Assembly (NCBI GenBank): GCA_025201765.1
Contig: MU623354.1
Location: 124,001-188,000 of the forward strand
DNA from: Daldinia sp. FL1419
Taxonomy: Eukaryota; Ascomycota; Sordariomycetes; Xylariales; Hypoxylaceae
Reading direction: 5' to 3'
Length of the DNA stretch: 64,000 bases
The notes below the pieces were generated by a model. The model was not told the origin of the DNA, did no database searches, and was given only the letters and a program-made list of their open reading frames with translations. This document shows, piece after piece, positions 62,887-64,000 of this stretch. A program made the position numbers and the translations under genes. Each line of letters opens with the position of its first letter. The first letter of the stretch is position 1.

Positions 62887-63860
62887 ATGGCGCAGGTCAC
62901 CCCCGAAGGTAGGTTCAATCCCCCCGAATTACCACCTCGATATGTAGCGCCGTTCGCGAAGAAGCGAGTAGAGTAACATGGACCTGAGTCCATGTCTATG
63001 CCATCTACATGGATATCCCATGAATCCATGAATCCATGAATCCATCCTCAGAGCACACACAAAGCTAACTATTCTCTGCGTAGTACTATGGGCTCAGCGC
63101 TCTTCCAACGCGGAACCCGAGAAAAACTTCATCTATCTCACCATCTCGGTTCCCGATGTCCCCAAGGAGAACCTGAAGCTTGATCTTCAGCCTACGACCT
63201 TAACCTTCACCGGTCACTCCGAGACCCTGAAGCGAACGTACCACCTAGAGCTCACTTTCTACGCTGAGATCGACCCCGCCGAGAGCAAGGTTCACCACAC
63301 TGCTCGCAACGTCGAGCTCAAGTTGCGCAAGAAGGAGCTCAACGACGAGTACTGGCCGCGTCTCCTCAAGGATTCCAAAAAGGTCCAGTTCTTGAAGACC
63401 GACTTCGACAAGTGGGTCGACGAGGACGAGCAAAACGAGGCTCCCGAAGAAGACTTCTCGCAGTTCGGTGGCATGGGTACGTGAGCCCCTTTATAACCTA
63501 GTCTGTTCCTAGACACACGACAGCTTTTGCAAAACCCTATGGCTAACATTTCTTTCTTTCTTTTTTACAGGAGGCATGCCAGGCATGGGTACGTAACTTT
63601 TAGACCCTTGGTATAATAATTACTTTGGGTCGAGATTATTTTCTAGTAACGGTGACAAAGCTAACAAATTGACGCTAGGTGGTGCCGGCGGTGACTTCGG
63701 CGGTATTGACTTCTCCAAGCTCGGCGCAGCCGGTGGTATGCCCGGTATGCCCGGCGGTGATGAGGAGGAGGAGGAGTCTGACGATGATATGCCAGCTCTT
63801 GAAGGAGAGGAGGGCAAGGATGAGAAGGACGAGAAGGACGCGGCTAAGGCCGCCGCATAG
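62887..63860 (+). CDS. SBA1: Hsp90 co-chaperone Sba1/p23 (Wos2)
   Basis: p23-family co-chaperone that binds and stabilises the ATP-bound closed state of Hsp90 in the cytosol and nucleus. Exons 62887-62908, 63084-63476, 63571-63588 and 63679-63860 give 204 residues. The CS domain (residues 8-125) holds VLWAQRSSNAEPEKNFIYLT, KELNDEYWPRLLKDSKK and the p23 signature WPRL. The C-terminus is Gly/Met-rich, then acidic (DEEEEESDDDM) with a Lys/Ala end. Exon 3 is only 18 nt, encoding GGMPGM-type residues; all three introns are in phase 1, so it could be skipped without a frameshift. Identification is secure. Confidence 0.95.
63020..63043 (+). repeat. Octanucleotide repeat (ATGAATCC)3 in SBA1 intron 1
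   Basis: Three perfect tandem ATGAATCC units within the first intron of SBA1, preceded by related ATGGATATCC sequence. It makes this intron (175 bp) unusually long for the window. Confidence 0.9.
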
Positions 63861-64000
63861 ACACGCTCCTGAAGGCCGTAGAAGCATCAACCTTTCTGCG
63901 GTTACCTTGCGGAAATCCATTCGTCCTGCTTGGACCCGAGAATATGGCTCAGGCGATAGAGAGAATTAGCAGGTGGTAATGCGATTCAAATATGTTTCGG
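63861..64000. other. 3' untranslated region of SBA1 (partial)
   Basis: Last 140 bp of the window, following the SBA1 stop codon. Probably transcribed 3' UTR; an open frame on the plus strand here is a continuation in another frame of the last exon. Confidence 0.5.

Overview
The window is nuclear DNA of a filamentous ascomycete (Pezizomycotina, probably a Sordariomycete). The genes have one to nine short introns, mostly 46-100 bp, with GT...AG borders and CTAAC-like branch sites. Gene content is fungal: a PRC2 SUZ12 subunit, a Fet3/Ftr1 iron-uptake pair, an Rtt106 chaperone and a cytochrome P450. There are no bacterial operons, rRNA, convincing tRNA genes, CRISPR arrays or intact transposons. 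I built every exon model by hand from reading frames and splice phase; all reading frames close without a frameshift.

Layout. 1-6.6 kb: a C2H2 zinc-finger regulator and the phosphatase YVH1. 6.6-14.0 kb: a gene-free stretch of about 7.4 kb with simple repeats. 14.0-18.5 kb: VFA1 and RTT106 (divergent), then an aldo/keto reductase. 20.0-25.8 kb: a cytochrome P450, then a DUF726 alpha/beta-hydrolase on the other strand. 26.7-29.7 kb: a ten-exon protein kinase. 31.5-38.5 kb: an F-box/leucine-rich protein divergent from SUZ12. 39.6-48 kb: a possible tiny membrane protein, an alpha-glucoside-type sugar permease, the splicing factor CUS1 and a Sly41-like transporter. 48.9-50.9 kb: mitochondrial ATP synthase beta. 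51.9-57.6 kb: divergent FET3 and FTR1. 58.3-64 kb: a BTB protein, the ESCRT-III subunit VPS24 and the Hsp90 co-chaperone SBA1/p23.

Functional links. FET3 oxidises ferrous iron at the plasma membrane and FTR1 imports the product; they share a 2.2 kb promoter holding three exact 9-bp matches to the SreA-type GATA repressor site ATCWGATAA. VFA1 and VPS24 are both partners of the Vps4 ATPase, though 46 kb apart. The reductase and P450 could form a small oxidative-metabolism pair, which the sequence cannot prove.

Most interesting signals: a full C4HC3 PHD-type cysteine/histidine pattern at the C-terminus of SUZ12; the clustered GATA sites between FET3 and FTR1; a 10-bp palindrome, TACCTAGGTA, present at least 12 times, never in coding sequence; and an 18-nt symmetric exon in SBA1 whose donor is a copy of the preceding exon's donor.
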